Assembly (NCBI GenBank): GCA_017354095.1
Contig: JAFMRP010000031.1
Location: 1 to 14,425, forward strand
Origin: Ktedonobacteraceae bacterium
GTDB lineage: Bacteria; Chloroflexota; Ktedonobacteria; Ktedonobacterales; Ktedonobacteraceae
DNA: 14,425 nucleotides
Direction: 5' to 3'
The notes under the pieces were generated by a model. The model did no database searches and was not told the DNA's origin. It saw only the letters and a program-made list of their open reading frames with translations. Numbering within the stretch: the stretch's first letter is position 1; the number at the start of each line of letters is the position of its first letter. A program made the position numbers and the translations under genes. This document shows positions 13,859 through 14,425 of this stretch, piece by piece.

Positions 13859-14425
13859 ATGAAGGAAGATCAGGAGAGGGCCATAGCATCGGCGATGGCT
13901 GGCGAAAACCAAAGCAGTGGGCAAGAGCAGTATGGGGATTTATGGCTGCCGCATGGGAAGGTGGAGATGCCCGTGTTTATGCCAGACGCCACACTGGGAG
14001 TAGTGCGAGCGGTAGATGCGACGGATCTGGAGGCGTGCGCGATAACAGCGGCAGTCATGAACACCTTTCACCTGATGCAGCATCCAGGAACTTCAACGAT
14101 TCAGGCGCTTGGAGGACTACACGAGATGAGTGGGTGGAAACGCCCCATCGTGACCGATTCAGGCGGATTCCAGGCCTACTCACTGATCCAGCAAAATAAA
14201 AAGTTCGGCTACCTGGACGATGAAGGGCTCACCTTTAAGCCGGAAGGATCAGAGCGAAAGTTTCGCCTGACGCCCGAGAAGGCGGTCCAGTTACAGTTCA
14301 GCTATGATGCAGATGTGATAATGTGCCTGGACTATTGCACACACGTCGATGCACCACCTGATGTGCAAGAAGAAGCGGTAATGCGAACAATCGCATGGGC
14401 ACGGCGCTGTAAGATGGAGTACACG
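13859..14425 (+). CDS. tgt: tRNA-guanine transglycosylase family protein, N-terminal part (runs off right edge)
   Basis: 189 codons are visible from the ATG at 13859 and the frame is open to the window end. The family exchanges guanine at anticodon position 34 for preQ1 (bacteria) in queuosine formation. Visible signatures are PHGKVEMPVFMPDAT (31-45), MNTFHLMQHPG (67-77), GWKRPIVTDSGGFQ with Asp100 (92-105), DEGLTF (121-126) and LTPEKAVQLQ. The second base-recognition site reads IMCLDYCTH (154-162), keeping Asp158 and Cys160 but with Tyr159 where standard enzymes have Glu (FDEC). The nucleophilic Asp and zinc site are outside the window. The first 25 residues are polar and poorly conserved. 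The ribosome binding site is weak (GCAGG), so a start at a later ATG cannot be excluded. Canonical Tgt or a divergent paralogue are both possible. Confidence 0.87.
   Translation, partial: MKEDQERAIASAMAGENQSSGQEQYGDLWLPHGKVEMPVFMPDATLGVVRAVDATDLEACAITAAVMNTFHLMQHPGTSTIQALGGLHEMSGWKRPIVTDSGGFQAYSLIQQNKKFGYLDDEGLTFKPEGSERKFRLTPEKAVQLQFSYDADVIMCLDYCTHVDAPPDVQEEAVMRTIAWARRCKMEYT

Noticed and set aside
13686..13924. Short minus-strand frames between rhaR and tgt
   Set aside because: They cover the promoters and operators of both genes and show no coding character.

Overview
The window looks like the chromosome of a free-living bacterium, most likely a Chloroflexota member of the Ktedonobacteria type. 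This placement is an inference. It rests on the fused rhamnulose-phosphate aldolase/lactaldehyde dehydrogenase (known from Bacillus and Chloroflexus), the Gram-positive/Streptomyces-type rhamnose isomerase, strong AGGAG-type ribosome binding sites with GTG and TTG starts, and a membrane protein with a HAMP-like tail of unfamiliar type. A Bacillota or Actinomycetota host cannot be excluded from the sequence alone.

Left part (1-4928), all genes on the minus strand: the N-terminal part of a MoxR-type AAA+ ATPase runs off the left edge. A 526-bp gap follows, holding two diverged copies of a GC-rich palindromic repeat. Next, in transcription order from 4456 downward, is a probable operon: a 195-aa protein with a winged-helix-like C-terminus, a 393-aa six-helix membrane protein with a coiled-coil/HAMP-like tail, and a major facilitator transporter with an unusual acidic N-terminal extension of about 178 residues. 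A 472-bp gap with hairpins separates this block from the rhamnose genes.

Central and right part (4929-13759): an L-rhamnose utilisation locus. The cytoplasmic GH78 alpha-L-rhamnosidase (plus strand) would release L-rhamnose from short glycosides. RhaI would isomerise it to L-rhamnulose and RhaB phosphorylate it. RhaEW would cleave rhamnulose-1-phosphate to DHAP and L-lactaldehyde and oxidise the latter to L-lactate. RhaEW and the rhamnosidase are divergent. A DeoR-family regulator (rhaR), rhaI and rhaB form a minus-strand operon that meets the rhamnosidase at a terminator hairpin overlapping the rhaB stop codon. No dedicated rhamnose transporter or mutarotase is in the window.

The most notable finding is regulatory. 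The upstream regions of rhaR, the rhamnosidase and rhaEW all carry the same composite signal: TTGACA, 13 bp, TATGYTAC. All three also carry 10-bp-period tandem copies of AYGAAAT, always in the same orientation relative to the gene. In rhaR and the rhamnosidase the tandem sites begin exactly 6 bp after the box; in rhaEW they lie 44 bp after it. I interpret this as the RhaR regulon signature.

Far right (13859-14425): the start of a tRNA-guanine transglycosylase family gene, divergent from rhaR and cut by the window edge, with one altered active-site motif.
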